Shown piece by piece: positions 26,802 through 36,195 of a stretch of 64,000 bases of DNA (the stretch's first letter is position 1; each line of letters opens with the position of its first letter). Location of the stretch: positions 1 through 64,000 of the forward strand of contig NZ_JAVKTS010000008.1 in assembly GCF_031460495.1 (NCBI RefSeq), read 5' to 3'. Position numbers and translations under genes: made by a program. This DNA comes from Tissierella sp. (GTDB lineage: Bacteria; Bacillota; Clostridia; Tissierellales; Tissierellaceae). The notes beneath the pieces were generated by a model. That model made no database searches. It had not been told where the DNA came from and was given only the letters and a program-made list of their open reading frames with translations.

Positions 26802-28016
26802 TTATTTTCCTAATTCAAAATTTTTATGAAGTGCATTGACTGCTTTGTTTGTAAACTCACTTTCAATTAAACAGGAAATTGTAGTATGAGAGTCAGAAGT
26901 CTGAAGTATCTCAATATTTTCCTTAGATAATGCTGATACTGCTTTTGCCATTACCCCTGGTATGCCACGCATTTTATTCCCTATAATAGTCACTTTAGTA
27001 CAATTGTGAAGTAGTTCGTATTTAAAATCTAGCTTTTTTAAAACTTCTTCTAGTTTATTTGATTGCTTCTCATCTATAATAAAAAATATTTGTCTCGGAT
27101 AAATATTAATCATATCAATACTAACACCTGAATTTGCAATATTTTCAAATAGGACCTCTTGCTTCTCATATGATAAATCAGAAGGTATTATCTTCACTTG
27201 AGTTCTATTATTGATTTGAGCAACAGAAGTAATTACTTTCCCATGATCTTCTCTATAAGATCTTTCCCTGTCATAGTTTGTAACTAGTGTACCACAATAA
27301 TCAGAAATCGTACTCCTTATAACAATAGGTATATTGGATCTCATGGCAATTTCTACAGCCCTTGGGTGGAGTACCTTGGCCCCATATTCTGCCATCTGAA
27401 ATATTTCATTATAAAATATTGTATCCAATACACGAGCATCAGGTACAATCTTAGGATCTGCAGTCATTACCCCATCAACATCAGTATATATCTCTACCTT
27501 TTCTGCTTTTAACGCTTCACCCATAATAGATGCTGTAACATCACTACCTCCTCTACCAAGAGTAGTTATATCCCCATCTTCTGTTATTCCCTGAAATCCA
27601 GCAACTATTGGAATGATTCCTTTTTCTAAACTCTTAAGTATATTTATAGGATTAACATTTAATATCTTTGCATCTGAGAAATTATCATCAGTAATAATAC
27701 CTGCCTGCCCACCAGTGAATACTGCAGCATCTACCCCTCTAGCCTTTAAGGTATTTGCAAATATTACAGCAGAAATAATCTCTCCACAAGACATAAGAAT
27801 ATCCAGTTCCCTTAGTTCCGGTTCATTTACAGTAGTTTTTGCAAAGTTAATTAAGGTATCTGTTGCATATGGATCTCCTACTCTTCCAATAGCAGAAACT
27901 ACTATAACTGGACTATAGCCATTTTCTATGGCTGCCTTAATTTTATCTATAGCTTGATTTCTTGTTTCATCATTGATTACAGAAGTCCCTCCAAATTTTT
28001 GAATTATTATTTTCAT
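26802..28016 (-). CDS. lysC: Aspartate kinase with ACT regulatory domains
   Basis: The 404-residue enzyme phosphorylates aspartate, the first step toward lysine, threonine, methionine and dipicolinate. Kinase motifs are KIIIQKFGGTSV, VVSAIGRVGDPYATD, TTLGRGGSDVTA and YTDVDGVMTADP. Two C-terminal ACT domains follow (from about residue 265; VTIIGNKMRGIPGVMAKAVSAL). ATG 28016 has GGAGATGACTAAA before it; the longer frame to 28067 lacks a site. No lysine riboswitch core is visible upstream. The precise isoenzyme class (LysC or DapG type) cannot be told apart by eye. Confidence 0.9.
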   Translation of the reverse strand: MKIIIQKFGGTSVINDETRNQAIDKIKAAIENGYSPVIVVSAIGRVGDPYATDTLINFAKTTVNEPELRELDILMSCGEIISAVIFANTLKARGVDAAVFTGGQAGIITDDNFSDAKILNVNPINILKSLEKGIIPIVAGFQGITEDGDITTLGRGGSDVTASIMGEALKAEKVEIYTDVDGVMTADPKIVPDARVLDTIFYNEIFQMAEYGAKVLHPRAVEIAMRSNIPIVIRSTISDYCGTLVTNYDRERSYREDHGKVITSVAQINNRTQVKIIPSDLSYEKQEVLFENIANSGVSIDMINIYPRQIFFIIDEKQSNKLEEVLKKLDFKYELLHNCTKVTIIGNKMRGIPGVMAKAVSALSKENIEILQTSDSHTTISCLIESEFTNKAVNALHKNFELGK

Positions 28017-28147
28017 TTTAGTCATCTCCACTGAATTTATATTAAATACTATTTTTGTTTCATACACAATTACCGCCTTTATATATTATAGTTTAAATTT
28101 AACCTCTTGTGAATGTTTTTTATTAGCTATAATAACTTCAACCCATA

Positions 28148-28175
28148 AAGAAACAGTCTACAAAGACTGTTTCTT
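28148..28175 (-). terminator. Terminator of ndk
   Basis: AAGAAACAGTCT and AGACTGTTTCTT form a 12-bp stem with an ACAA loop that overlaps the ndk stop codon. Little T tract follows. Confidence 0.65.
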
Positions 28176-28572
28176 ATGCAAACCATATATTTAATTCTCT
28201 CTCCGCACTTACCACAGAATCTGATCCATGTATTATATTTTGTGTAATTGAATTAGCAAAATCCCCCCTTATGGTGCCTGGTGCAGCTATTTTAGGGTCT
28301 TTATTCCCTATCATCAGACGAAGTGCTTCTACAACTGACTCTCCTTCTAGCTCCATGGCCATTACAGGACCTTCTAGGATATATTCTATTAGTTCATTAA
28401 AAAAGACTTTTTCCTTATGCTCTACATAATGCTCTTCAATGAGTTCTCTGCTAGGTTGAAATAATTTTGCTCTTGTAATTTTATATCCTTTTTTTTCAAT
28501 CTTTCCTATGATTTCTCCCATAAGACCTCTTCTTACACCATCAGGTTTAATCATAATAAAAGTTTTTTCCAT
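28174..28572 (-). CDS. ndk: Nucleoside diphosphate kinase
   Basis: A 132-residue NDK that equilibrates nucleoside triphosphates. Motifs are KTFIMIKPDGVRRGLMG at the N-terminus and the catalytic-histidine region NIIHGSDSVVSAERELNIWF at the C-terminus. ATG 28572 follows AGGGGTGATTTC; the longer frame to 28623 is not supported. It is slightly shorter than many NDKs (about 140-150), as is common in Firmicutes. Confidence 0.95.
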   Translation of the reverse strand: MEKTFIMIKPDGVRRGLMGEIIGKIEKKGYKITRAKLFQPSRELIEEHYVEHKEKVFFNELIEYILEGPVMAMELEGESVVEALRLMIGNKDPKIAAPGTIRGDFANSITQNIIHGSDSVVSAERELNIWFA

Positions 28573-28663
28573 GAAATCACCCCTGTTTTTTTCTTGAGTT
28601 AGATATATATTATTATTACCCAATAATAGCAGCTATCTTCATGGAATAAAATAATTGATAATT

Positions 28664-29275
28664 CTAGCCCTTTGATACAAAAGGATTATCCTTGATGTTA
28701 AATCTTAGTAAATAGTCTTTCCCATTCTCCGCATAATCTATATTTATTCTTTTACTTCTTATTATTTGATCTTGTGATACTTTTGCTGCATCTTCTACCC
28801 AAATCCTAGGGTCAGTGACTAAATCAAGTCCATAAACTTCCTTGGTCATACCATAAGCCATAACAAATTTGCCTGGTCCATTGCTTAAGTTAATTACTTC
28901 TCTCTTTGGTGGACTTTCATATGATCTTTTATATCTATTTTCATACATCTTTTCTATGCCTTCAAGAGGCTCTACAGCACGAATAAGCACAGCACCATGG
29001 ACTCCCTTTTTCTCTGTTACTATATTAAACAAAAGGTACATGCCATAAATGATATAGATATAAATATGTCCTCCAGCTTCATCTATTATTCTTGTCCTAT
29101 CAGTCAAACCTTTGTTAAAGTGAGCTCCTTCATCTTTAGCATTGATATAAGCTTCTGTTTCAACTATTTTCCCTCTATATATAGTTTCACCATCTTTATA
29201 TACAAGAGTCTTGCCAAGCAAATCCCTTGCAACTAATATGGTGTTTCTTTCATAAAACTCTCTAATTAGCCTCAT
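28664..29275 (-). CDS. 3-methyladenine DNA glycosylase (AAG/MPG family)
   Basis: A 203-residue MPG-fold glycosylase that removes alkylated purines. Visible family features are LARDLLGK-like LVARDLLGKTLVY, the catalytic KIVETEAYINAKDEGAHF, RTRIIDEAGGHIYIYIIYGMYLLFNIV, GAVLIRAVEPLEG and LSNGPGKF. ATG 29275 follows AAAGGATTTTTT and is preferred to ATG 29290. It lies downstream of a DUF2500 gene, in a run of unrelated small housekeeping genes. Confidence 0.93.
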   Translation of the reverse strand: MRLIREFYERNTILVARDLLGKTLVYKDGETIYRGKIVETEAYINAKDEGAHFNKGLTDRTRIIDEAGGHIYIYIIYGMYLLFNIVTEKKGVHGAVLIRAVEPLEGIEKMYENRYKRSYESPPKREVINLSNGPGKFVMAYGMTKEVYGLDLVTDPRIWVEDAAKVSQDQIIRSKRINIDYAENGKDYLLRFNIKDNPFVSKG

Positions 29276-29308
29276 AAAAAATCCTTTCAATTAGCAAATA
29301 TTTAAGAA

Positions 29309-29686
29309 TTACTCCTCATCATTTATTCCTACTCTCTCAAAGCTTTGATACCTTGTTCCTTGAAATGTTAGCTTACCTATATCACCTTCAACCAACATAC
29401 CATATTCTTTCCCAGAAATACGAAATTCCATTCTATCTCCTGATTCAACTTCAAAAGTAACATAATATGAGGTGTCAGTTGATGAATGCATGTGATTGTC
29501 ATGATTATGATTATGGTTTGATGTATTGCTTCTTTTAGTAACTAAATTAGCTGCAACTGTTAATACTGGCTGTTTATTATTTGAGTTCCATTGTCCAACA
29601 CCTTTTACAACAGTAAAGCTTATTATGCCAAATACAAACAAGAAAAATATTGGAAATATTATACCTATAAAAGAAAACATCAACAT
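29309..29686 (-). CDS. DUF2500-like membrane-anchored protein
   Basis: The 125-residue protein has one N-terminal hydrophobic segment (FIGIIFPIFFLFVFGIISF, about 5-23) and then a beta-rich soluble part with PVLTVAANLVTKR, YYVTFEVESGDRMEFRISGKEYGMLVEGDIGKLTFQGTRY. This pattern fits the DUF2500 family of unknown function. A histidine-rich loop (NHNHNHDNHMHSS) might bind metal. ATG 29686 follows AGGAGGGAATA. Confidence 0.8.
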   Translation of the reverse strand: MLMFSFIGIIFPIFFLFVFGIISFTVVKGVGQWNSNNKQPVLTVAANLVTKRSNTSNHNHNHDNHMHSSTDTSYYVTFEVESGDRMEFRISGKEYGMLVEGDIGKLTFQGTRYQSFERVGINDEE

Positions 29687-29707
29687 TATTCCCTCCTAAT
29701 CTATCTT

Positions 29708-30883
29708 TCATTGTACATACTGATTTAACTTTTCTCCAAATTCCTTTTCAATATATAAATCATCTAAGCTCCAAAACTCCTTAAATTTATTATATCTATC
29801 TATAGCTTCCTTATTATTCTTATCCTCAGTTTTAATTGCCCTTATTAAGATATTTTTTGGAGTATGCTCCATATCTATAAATTCAAGGAGTTGTACTTGA
29901 TAGCCTAATATTTCTAGGACATTAGCTCTTAGACTATCAGTCACCAAAGATGCTAATTTTTCTTTTATTATCCCATGGCCTAACATTGGCTCCAATACTG
30001 GGTTATCAATCTTATTATAGAATTCATGCTGACAGCAAGGCACTGAAAGTATAGCTTGAGCTCCCCAGTTTACTGCCTTAACCAATGCAGCATCAGTAGC
30101 GGTGTCACAGGCGTGCAAAGTTACCACCATATCTACATTATCAAGACCCTTATAATCTTTAATATCTCCATGGATAAATTTTAATTTCTTATAGTCCAGA
30201 TCTATAGCTACTTCGTTACAAAATTGTATTACATCTGTTTTCAAATCAAGTCCAATAATATTTACATCTAGATTTAATATCTCTACTAAATAATGGTATA
30301 GTGCAAAGGTCAAATAAGACTTTCCACATCCAAAGTCAAGGATATTTAATGTTTTGTCCTTCTTTATCTTTGGAATAACATCAGCTACCATTTCTAAAAA
30401 TCTATTTATTTGTCTAAACTTATCATATCTCTTTGATACAACCTTGCCCTTCTCATTCATTACCCCAAGCCTAATTAGAAAATCGCAAGGTTCTCCATCT
30501 TCAATTATATAAGACTTTTTTCTGTTATGAGATAAATCAAGGCTTTCTTTTGAAGCTTTCTTTTTCAATATAGAAACTTTTCCCTTCTTAGATATGAGCA
30601 ATTGATAGTCGGCCTTCTTTGCAAAAATCATAGCTTGTTTAAATATTTCAGCCAATAGCTTTTTCGTCTCCTCAACAGCATCAGAAGGTGTTAAGTTCTC
30701 ATGTAATACCTTGTTTTTATACTCATAAGTAAATTGCAATTTTATCTCATCTTTTATTAAGACTGGTTTAATAGTTACTTTATAAAAGTTTTCTTCATCC
30801 TTCTTTCTAGGATTACTCAATACTGAATAAATCATCTCTTCATTTAAAATGACTTCCTCTAATAGTTTAAAAATATCATCCAT
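29708..30883 (-). CDS. SAM-dependent methyltransferase, Methyltransf_32-like
   Basis: A 391-residue protein. The N-terminal ~145 residues are an uncharacterised helical/beta region. A Rossmann methyltransferase domain follows: LNILDFGCGKSYLTFALYHYL (motif I, about 181-200), IIGLDLKTDVIQFC, and MVVTLHACDTATDAALVKAVNWGAQAILSVPCCQHE. The PCCQHE motif with TLHACDTATD is characteristic of the family containing METTL25-like and GSTCD-like proteins. The substrate is unknown, perhaps tRNA or rRNA. Confidence 0.8.
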   Translation of the reverse strand: MDDIFKLLEEVILNEEMIYSVLSNPRKKDEENFYKVTIKPVLIKDEIKLQFTYEYKNKVLHENLTPSDAVEETKKLLAEIFKQAMIFAKKADYQLLISKKGKVSILKKKASKESLDLSHNRKKSYIIEDGEPCDFLIRLGVMNEKGKVVSKRYDKFRQINRFLEMVADVIPKIKKDKTLNILDFGCGKSYLTFALYHYLVEILNLDVNIIGLDLKTDVIQFCNEVAIDLDYKKLKFIHGDIKDYKGLDNVDMVVTLHACDTATDAALVKAVNWGAQAILSVPCCQHEFYNKIDNPVLEPMLGHGIIKEKLASLVTDSLRANVLEILGYQVQLLEFIDMEHTPKNILIRAIKTEDKNNKEAIDRYNKFKEFWSLDDLYIEKEFGEKLNQYVQ

Positions 30884-30909
30884 TAAAACTTCTCCTCGAT
30901 TTAATTAAA

Positions 30910-31980
30910 TTAAAGCTTCTCTACTTTAAGACTTAATAATCCTGTTTTCATAATAAAATTTCTCAAATTTTTATTATACATAGCAGGTACCTTCAGGTTT
31001 TTCATTCTTATATTCCACCTTAATGATTTAGTATAGGAACTATATAGTCTATGATACCCCAAAAAGTCTTCTCTTAGTGCCTTTGCCAATGCTAAGGCAG
31101 ATCTAAATCCGTAGCTTAATCCTTCAGCAGAGCTAGGACTTATAAATCCAGCAGCTTCTCCGATCAATGCAATTTTGTCATTTCCAATACATATTTGATT
31201 GGAATTCTTAGGTCTATATAAATGTATACCCTCTATCTTAACACTATTTTCTAATTTAAAACCTTTATCTTTCAATTTCTCCTTTAATAGTTGAAACTTT
31301 TCATGCACATTATCATTAGGCTTTAATGCAGAGCCTACAATTAAATGATCTTCCTTTGGAATTGTCCAAGAGTAAAAATCAGTTATCTCTCTATCAAAGA
31401 TTGCACCATGATAATCTAAGTTGAAATCAGTTTTAAACCATTCTTGTATAGTAATATAAAGATTAGGCTCTGGATAGTTGCTAAATCCTTGTTTCCTAAC
31501 TTTTGAAAATGCACCATCTGCTCCTACTATTATCTTTGCTCTTTCCTCATATTCTTTTCCATTGTGTATAAACTTTACTGTCATCCCATCTTTAGTATGA
31601 TCATAGGACTTGTACATACAGTTATAAACAACTTTTACCTCTGAAGGTATTAAGCTAGCCAGCCACCTGTCAAAGGCTTCCCTATCTATATTAATATAGT
31701 TTCTTTGATAGTATCTTTCATTGGAATTGTCAAAGTCTAGTACTCGAACTGCAAATAATTGAGGAGTAACTAAGACTGACTTAGGTATGCCTAATCCAAA
31801 CTTTGCCAACATGAGTTGAGCATCAGGGGCTACTAGTCCACCACATGCTTTTCCTATGTTGTATTCATGATTCTCTTGAAAATCTCTTTTTTCTAAGATT
31901 AATACTTTATAGTCTTTTCCAATTAATCTTGCTAGTGTAGCTCCTGCTGGTCCGCCCCCTATGATTATAACATCATACAT
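30910..31980 (-). CDS. FAD-dependent oxidoreductase of the geranylgeranyl-reductase/FixC superfamily
   Basis: About 356 residues with an N-terminal dinucleotide-binding motif YDVIIIGGGPAGATLARLIG, an IIVGADGAFSKVRK middle motif and IALIGEAAGFISPSSAEGLSYGFRSALALA near residue 275, which bind FAD. Such flavoproteins reduce isoprenoid or other hydrophobic substrates; the actual substrate here is not evident. ATG 31980 (the second ATG) is preferred because GGGGG lies 7 bases upstream and overlaps the first ATG. No adjoining electron-transfer genes are present. Confidence 0.82.
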   Translation of the reverse strand: MYDVIIIGGGPAGATLARLIGKDYKVLILEKRDFQENHEYNIGKACGGLVAPDAQLMLAKFGLGIPKSVLVTPQLFAVRVLDFDNSNERYYQRNYINIDREAFDRWLASLIPSEVKVVYNCMYKSYDHTKDGMTVKFIHNGKEYEERAKIIVGADGAFSKVRKQGFSNYPEPNLYITIQEWFKTDFNLDYHGAIFDREITDFYSWTIPKEDHLIVGSALKPNDNVHEKFQLLKEKLKDKGFKLENSVKIEGIHLYRPKNSNQICIGNDKIALIGEAAGFISPSSAEGLSYGFRSALALAKALREDFLGYHRLYSSYTKSLRWNIRMKNLKVPAMYNKNLRNFIMKTGLLSLKVEKL

Positions 31981-32029
31981 AAGCATACCCCCTTTACCTA
32001 AAATTTAAAAATAATTATTTTATAAATTC

Positions 32030-32839
32030 TTACAGAAATATTGCTGCCAAAACAAAAGGTATTAATGAGCCTATAGCCCATATCTTTCCTTTGGATTTTG
32101 ACGTATTATTGTTATCCAGTCTAAACAAATACCAGGATATGAAAAAACTTATTATACCTGATGATATTAATACAAGTAAAGAGATTACTGGATTAATAGA
32201 AGTATCTATATTCTCTGCTAAAGCTTGATATGCATCCATGGCATAAGTAGTAGGAAGCAGTTTACCAAATGCTGATACGGATTCAGGCAGAAGGCTAGAT
32301 GGGAACATCAATCCTCCTATTAACATAGATGGTAAGAACAATGCCTGTGCGAAAATTACAGTTACTGATGTACTATCAGCTATTACCCCTATTAAATTAG
32401 CAAATCCTGCAAATGTTATAGTAGATGCTATAAATACTAAAATCAATCCGAAAATACTTGTAGGTAATTCCGCCTTATATAGAATTGGAGCAGATATAAG
32501 TATAATTGTTGTAACTATTATTGTATGCATAATAGTTGAAACAGTTGGTATAGCAATCATTGATAATTTAGATACTCCATTGATTTTATAGGATCTAAAT
32601 ATACCACTGTTTCTTGAAGTTACAAAACTATTTGGCATCCCTAGTACAGTACTGACTAATATACTAAATATCATCATAGATGGTATCAAAATATCACCAT
32701 ATTGTGGATTTAGTTTCGGCATAATAGCTCCTATTACAAAATAAAATCCTAGAGGAAATAGATAATTCATTAGTAACAATTCCTTGTCCCTCAAACCTGA
32801 CTTTAAACCAAATAAAAGATGCATTGAAAATGCTTTCAT
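32030..32839 (-). CDS. ABC-2 type transporter permease
   Basis: A 269-residue membrane protein with six hydrophobic segments, including YLFPLGFYFVIGAIMP, MIFSILVSTVLGMP and the C-terminal LLVLISSGIISFFISWYLF. The conserved ABC-2 segment is SMLIGGLMFPSSLLPESV. It overlaps the upstream ATPase gene by 4 bp (ATGA-type coupling), so the two form one exporter. Substrate unknown; such pairs often export drugs or peptides. Confidence 0.87.
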   Translation of the reverse strand: MKAFSMHLLFGLKSGLRDKELLLMNYLFPLGFYFVIGAIMPKLNPQYGDILIPSMMIFSILVSTVLGMPNSFVTSRNSGIFRSYKINGVSKLSMIAIPTVSTIMHTIIVTTIILISAPILYKAELPTSIFGLILVFIASTITFAGFANLIGVIADSTSVTVIFAQALFLPSMLIGGLMFPSSLLPESVSAFGKLLPTTYAMDAYQALAENIDTSINPVISLLVLISSGIISFFISWYLFRLDNNNTSKSKGKIWAIGSLIPFVLAAIFL

Positions 32840-33729
32840 CGTATCCCTCCTATTGAGGTTATCTCTAAAAATCTCTCTTCTAAGGATGGTCTTTCTACTC
32901 TAAGATCAATGAGACTATCCTCTTTTTCTTCAATAAAATTCATTAATTCCATAACTTTTGCACCAGCATTATCTGAATAAAAAACATAGTATTCTTCAAC
33001 AATTATATCTGTGAGTCCTGCTAGAGCATTCCCAACTGTACGAACTGAAATCTTAGTCTTGGATGATCCAGAGGCCACTATTTTTTTAGGCGTATCTATA
33101 ACGGCTATTTTCCCTTTCAGTAGAATTGCAATTCTATCTGCCATCTTCTCTGCTTCTGCCATGTCGTGAGTTGCCATAAGTATTGTAGTTCCCTGGTCCT
33201 TTAATTCTTTAATCAAACTATGTAGTTCAACCCTAGATTCCACATCTAATGCCGCTGTAGGCTCATCTAAGATTAGAATTTGTGGATTATGACAGACTGC
33301 TAAGGCTATGGTTAGTCTTTTCTGCTGTCCTCCAGATAACTCTTTGTACTGGGTATCTAATTTATCAGAAAGTTTCATTCTGTCTAGCAAATCATATCTT
33401 GGACTTGTATTATGATAGGCTGAGAATAGTTGCATTGCTTCCTTTACAGTTATTGTTTCCGGTAATCCTGATGATTGAAGTTGAACTCCTATTATATCTT
33501 TTAGTTTTCCTGGATTTTTTGATGGATTTACTCCCATAATGTTAATTGTTCCACCATCTGGAGTCCGTAAACCCTCAAGACATTCTAATGTGCTAGTCTT
33601 ACCAGCACCATTTGGTCCTAAAATACCAAAAATCTCCCCCTTATTTACTTCAAAGCTTATGCCATCTACTGCTATAAATCTTCCATAGGACTTTGTGAAA
33701 TTATTCACTTTTATTGCTACCCCACTCAT
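32836..33729 (-). CDS. ABC transporter ATP-binding protein (exporter, ABC-2 family)
   Basis: A 297-residue ATPase with Walker A LGPNGAGKTST, signature ELSGGQQKRLTIALAV, Walker B ILILDEPTAALDVESR and the H-loop in MATHDMAE. A C-terminal ~75-residue extension follows, as is common in NatA/DrrA-type exporters. It is the first gene of the two-gene exporter unit, 40 bp upstream of which the sirtuin gene ends. Confidence 0.93.
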   Translation of the reverse strand: MSGVAIKVNNFTKSYGRFIAVDGISFEVNKGEIFGILGPNGAGKTSTLECLEGLRTPDGGTINIMGVNPSKNPGKLKDIIGVQLQSSGLPETITVKEAMQLFSAYHNTSPRYDLLDRMKLSDKLDTQYKELSGGQQKRLTIALAVCHNPQILILDEPTAALDVESRVELHSLIKELKDQGTTILMATHDMAEAEKMADRIAILLKGKIAVIDTPKKIVASGSSKTKISVRTVGNALAGLTDIIVEEYYVFYSDNAGAKVMELMNFIEEKEDSLIDLRVERPSLEERFLEITSIGGIR

Positions 33730-33769
33730 GTTATCCCCCCCAGTAATATTTATTTCATTGATTTTATTA

Positions 33770-34492
33770 TTATATCACCTTTCCTAATACTTCACCAATA
33801 CTATCATTAATAGTAACTAATGCTCTACTAGTATATTGTGTTTCTGATTTGTTTATTAGTACTAATTTGTTACCCCTATAATATTCAACTAAACTAGCAG
33901 CTGGATAGACCGTTAGAGAAGTGCCTCCTACAATTAACACATCAGCATTTTTAATATATTCTATTGCCCTGTTTACTATATCCATATCTAAATTTTCTTC
34001 ATAAAGAACTACATCTGGTTTTATAATTCCATGACATTCATCACATATTGGTATAGATGATCCCTTAAGTACATTGTCTAAAGGGAAATATTTATTGCAT
34101 TTAGTACAGTAATTTCGATGTACTGATCCATGAAGCTCCAATACATTTTTTGAACCAGCCAATTGATGAAGTCCATCAATATTTTGGGTAATTACTGCTT
34201 TAATCTTACCTCTTTTTTCTAACTCAGCTAAAGCAATATGGGCTTTATTGGGTTTTGCATCTGGGTAAATCATTTTAGTCTTGTAGAATTCAAAGAAATC
34301 TTTTGTATCTTTTTTAAAACAGCTATGGCTTAGCATATACTCCGGTGGATACTTGGAATTGTTAGATGCAGTATATAAGCCTGCTGCAGATCTAAAATCA
34401 GGGATATTACTTTCTGTAGATACCCCTGCCCCTCCAAAGAATACGATATTGCTACTATTTTCAATTATAGATTTTAGTTTTTCAATACTCAT
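33770..34492 (-). CDS. NAD-dependent protein deacylase, Sir2 family
   Basis: The 240-residue sirtuin removes acyl groups from lysine using NAD. Motifs are FFGGAGVSTESNIPDFRS (NAD binding), VITQNIDGLHQLAG, the catalytic His in LELHGSVHRNYC, a zinc ribbon CTKC/CDEC, and IKPDVVLYEE plus LIVGGTSLTVYPA. Unlike the SIR2-like domain at 3197-5677, it has all features of a true deacetylase. ATG 34492 follows GAGGAGTGAAAAAT. It lies between two ABC exporter units. Confidence 0.94.
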   Translation of the reverse strand: MSIEKLKSIIENSSNIVFFGGAGVSTESNIPDFRSAAGLYTASNNSKYPPEYMLSHSCFKKDTKDFFEFYKTKMIYPDAKPNKAHIALAELEKRGKIKAVITQNIDGLHQLAGSKNVLELHGSVHRNYCTKCNKYFPLDNVLKGSSIPICDECHGIIKPDVVLYEENLDMDIVNRAIEYIKNADVLIVGGTSLTVYPAASLVEYYRGNKLVLINKSETQYTSRALVTINDSIGEVLGKVI

Positions 34493-34577
34493 ATTTTTCA
34501 CTCCTCAAGATGTGCATTATTTTTAAATCCTTTATCCTTTGATAAAGTACCCTATTTACACATATTGTACTCAAATA

Positions 34578-35402
34578 CTAATTACCCGTACTAGAATATC
34601 TCTTAATACTGTAATTCCAGAATAAATACGAAATCAAAAACAAGCCTATTCCTATTGTTGGAGTAAGATACATTAGCCCTCTCCAATACGAATCCAAATC
34701 TTGTTTTTGCAAAAAGTATTGTGTTGGGAAATAATTTACAAATGCAAAGGGAACTACATAAATTAAGAAACTCTGAATTATTTTTGGATAGATGCTAATA
34801 GGATATTGTGCTAATTTTCTTCCGTTATAATAAAATAATTCCTTTACACTTCTATTTTTTATTGAATAAAAACTAATACATGCTAATATTAAAAATATAG
34901 CTCCTTGGATGAGAACCCCACCAATAATAGTTGATATGCAATATAGGACATTCATAAAATTCCATGTGATACCAACCTTGCTTGCAGTAATGATAAAAAG
35001 AAGTATCCCCAGCGTTCCATGGCCTATTGCTGCAAAATAATCTGCATCCCATAGGATAACTTGAAATAATAGACCCCTTGGTCTTAGCATAAATCTGTCA
35101 AACTCGCCAGTATGGATTAAATGCTCAAAATCCCGAAGCCCTGTAAATAATAAAATTAAAATACCATAACTTAAAAATATAAAACTAAATAAAAATAACA
35201 TCTCATTTAAATTCCATCCGTTAATATTTGTAAATTTTTGAAATGTAAAGAATATAACTATGATTCCTGTTGATTCTCTTAAAAATACTGCAAATGATCT
35301 CAAAACAGCATCCACCTTATATTGAAACCATATTTTTATGACAATCCTGATATACCTAGTAATAAGAAAATACTCTTCTTTAATTGTTTTTGCAATGTTC
35401 AC
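34578..35402 (-). CDS. ABC-2 family permease (ABC2_membrane_6 type), subunit 2
   Basis: The 274-residue membrane protein has about six hydrophobic segments (SFIFLSYGILILLFTGL, TLGILLFIITASKV, GVLIQGAIFLILACISFY, IIQSFLIYVVPFAFVNYFP). The motif HTGEFDRFMLRPRGLLFQ is typical of the paired permeases encoded with NatA-like ATPases in Firmicutes. It is 4 bp after a second permease gene and forms a three-gene exporter with it and the ATPase at 36192-37181. Substrate unknown. Confidence 0.85.
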   Translation of the reverse strand: MNIAKTIKEEYFLITRYIRIVIKIWFQYKVDAVLRSFAVFLRESTGIIVIFFTFQKFTNINGWNLNEMLFLFSFIFLSYGILILLFTGLRDFEHLIHTGEFDRFMLRPRGLLFQVILWDADYFAAIGHGTLGILLFIITASKVGITWNFMNVLYCISTIIGGVLIQGAIFLILACISFYSIKNRSVKELFYYNGRKLAQYPISIYPKIIQSFLIYVVPFAFVNYFPTQYFLQKQDLDSYWRGLMYLTPTIGIGLFLISYLFWNYSIKRYSSTGN

Positions 35403-35406
35403 TTAT

Positions 35407-36195
35407 TTATCCCCCTTGAATTACTAGCTTTTTAATTGCCTTCTTCCATAATACTGCACCAAAGGTATATAGAATAAGAATCCATACAAATTGCTTGACA
35501 AAACATCTTATTATTTCTAATGAATTAACTTGCCCTAAGTAAATTTTAATTGGAATAAAATAAATTGAATCAAATGGTGTAAATCTTATAATATCCAATG
35601 CCCACTGAGGCATAAACCATAAAGGAATCATTGTTCCAGATAATACTGATATAAACACATTTTTAATAGTAGAAATACTCCATATATTAATAACCCAAAA
35701 TGATGTTATTGAGACGATATAGCTAATTCCATATAGGACAAGAAATCCTAGAATCACACTAATAATGAAAGATATAAAGTTAATTATAGAAACTGGTGGC
35801 AAAATTTTAATGAACAAAGATGCTATAATTACTGCTGGAAGTAAATTAACAAGAAGTTTAAATAAAACATTCCCTATATTTTCAGCCATCAAGAGACCAC
35901 TAAAACTAACAGGTTTTAGTAATTCATTTGTTATCTCTCCTTTATTTATCTTTCTATAGACTATGAAATCATCTAAGTAAAAGGCATTTGAAATAGCTAA
36001 ACTTATAATAAAGCTAGTAATAACCATTTGAAGGGTAATTCCATATAATTCTTCTTGCCCTTGATATAGGGATTTCCAAATTGATATATAAATAAATATT
36101 TGCATCAAAGTACTTATAACTCCCATTATGTAATCAAATCTATAAACCATGTTTTTCTGAAAGCACTTTTTTGCATATTGATAGTAAACATTCAT
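35407..36195 (-). CDS. ABC-2 family permease, subunit 1
   Basis: A 262-residue membrane protein with about six hydrophobic segments (IMGVISTLMQIFIYISIW, INFISFIISVILGFLVLYGISYIVSI). The motif INKGEITNELLKPVSF parallels HTGEFDRFMLRPRG of its partner, showing the two are paralogous half-permeases. It overlaps the ATPase gene by 4 bp. The heterodimeric permease with one ATPase gene suggests a multidrug or antibiotic exporter. Confidence 0.85.
   Translation of the reverse strand: MNVYYQYAKKCFQKNMVYRFDYIMGVISTLMQIFIYISIWKSLYQGQEELYGITLQMVITSFIISLAISNAFYLDDFIVYRKINKGEITNELLKPVSFSGLLMAENIGNVLFKLLVNLLPAVIIASLFIKILPPVSIINFISFIISVILGFLVLYGISYIVSITSFWVINIWSISTIKNVFISVLSGTMIPLWFMPQWALDIIRFTPFDSIYFIPIKIYLGQVNSLEIIRCFVKQFVWILILYTFGAVLWKKAIKKLVIQGG

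Noticed and set aside
28017-28147. Lysine riboswitch upstream of aspartokinase
   Set aside because: The leader is too short and shows no L-box core.
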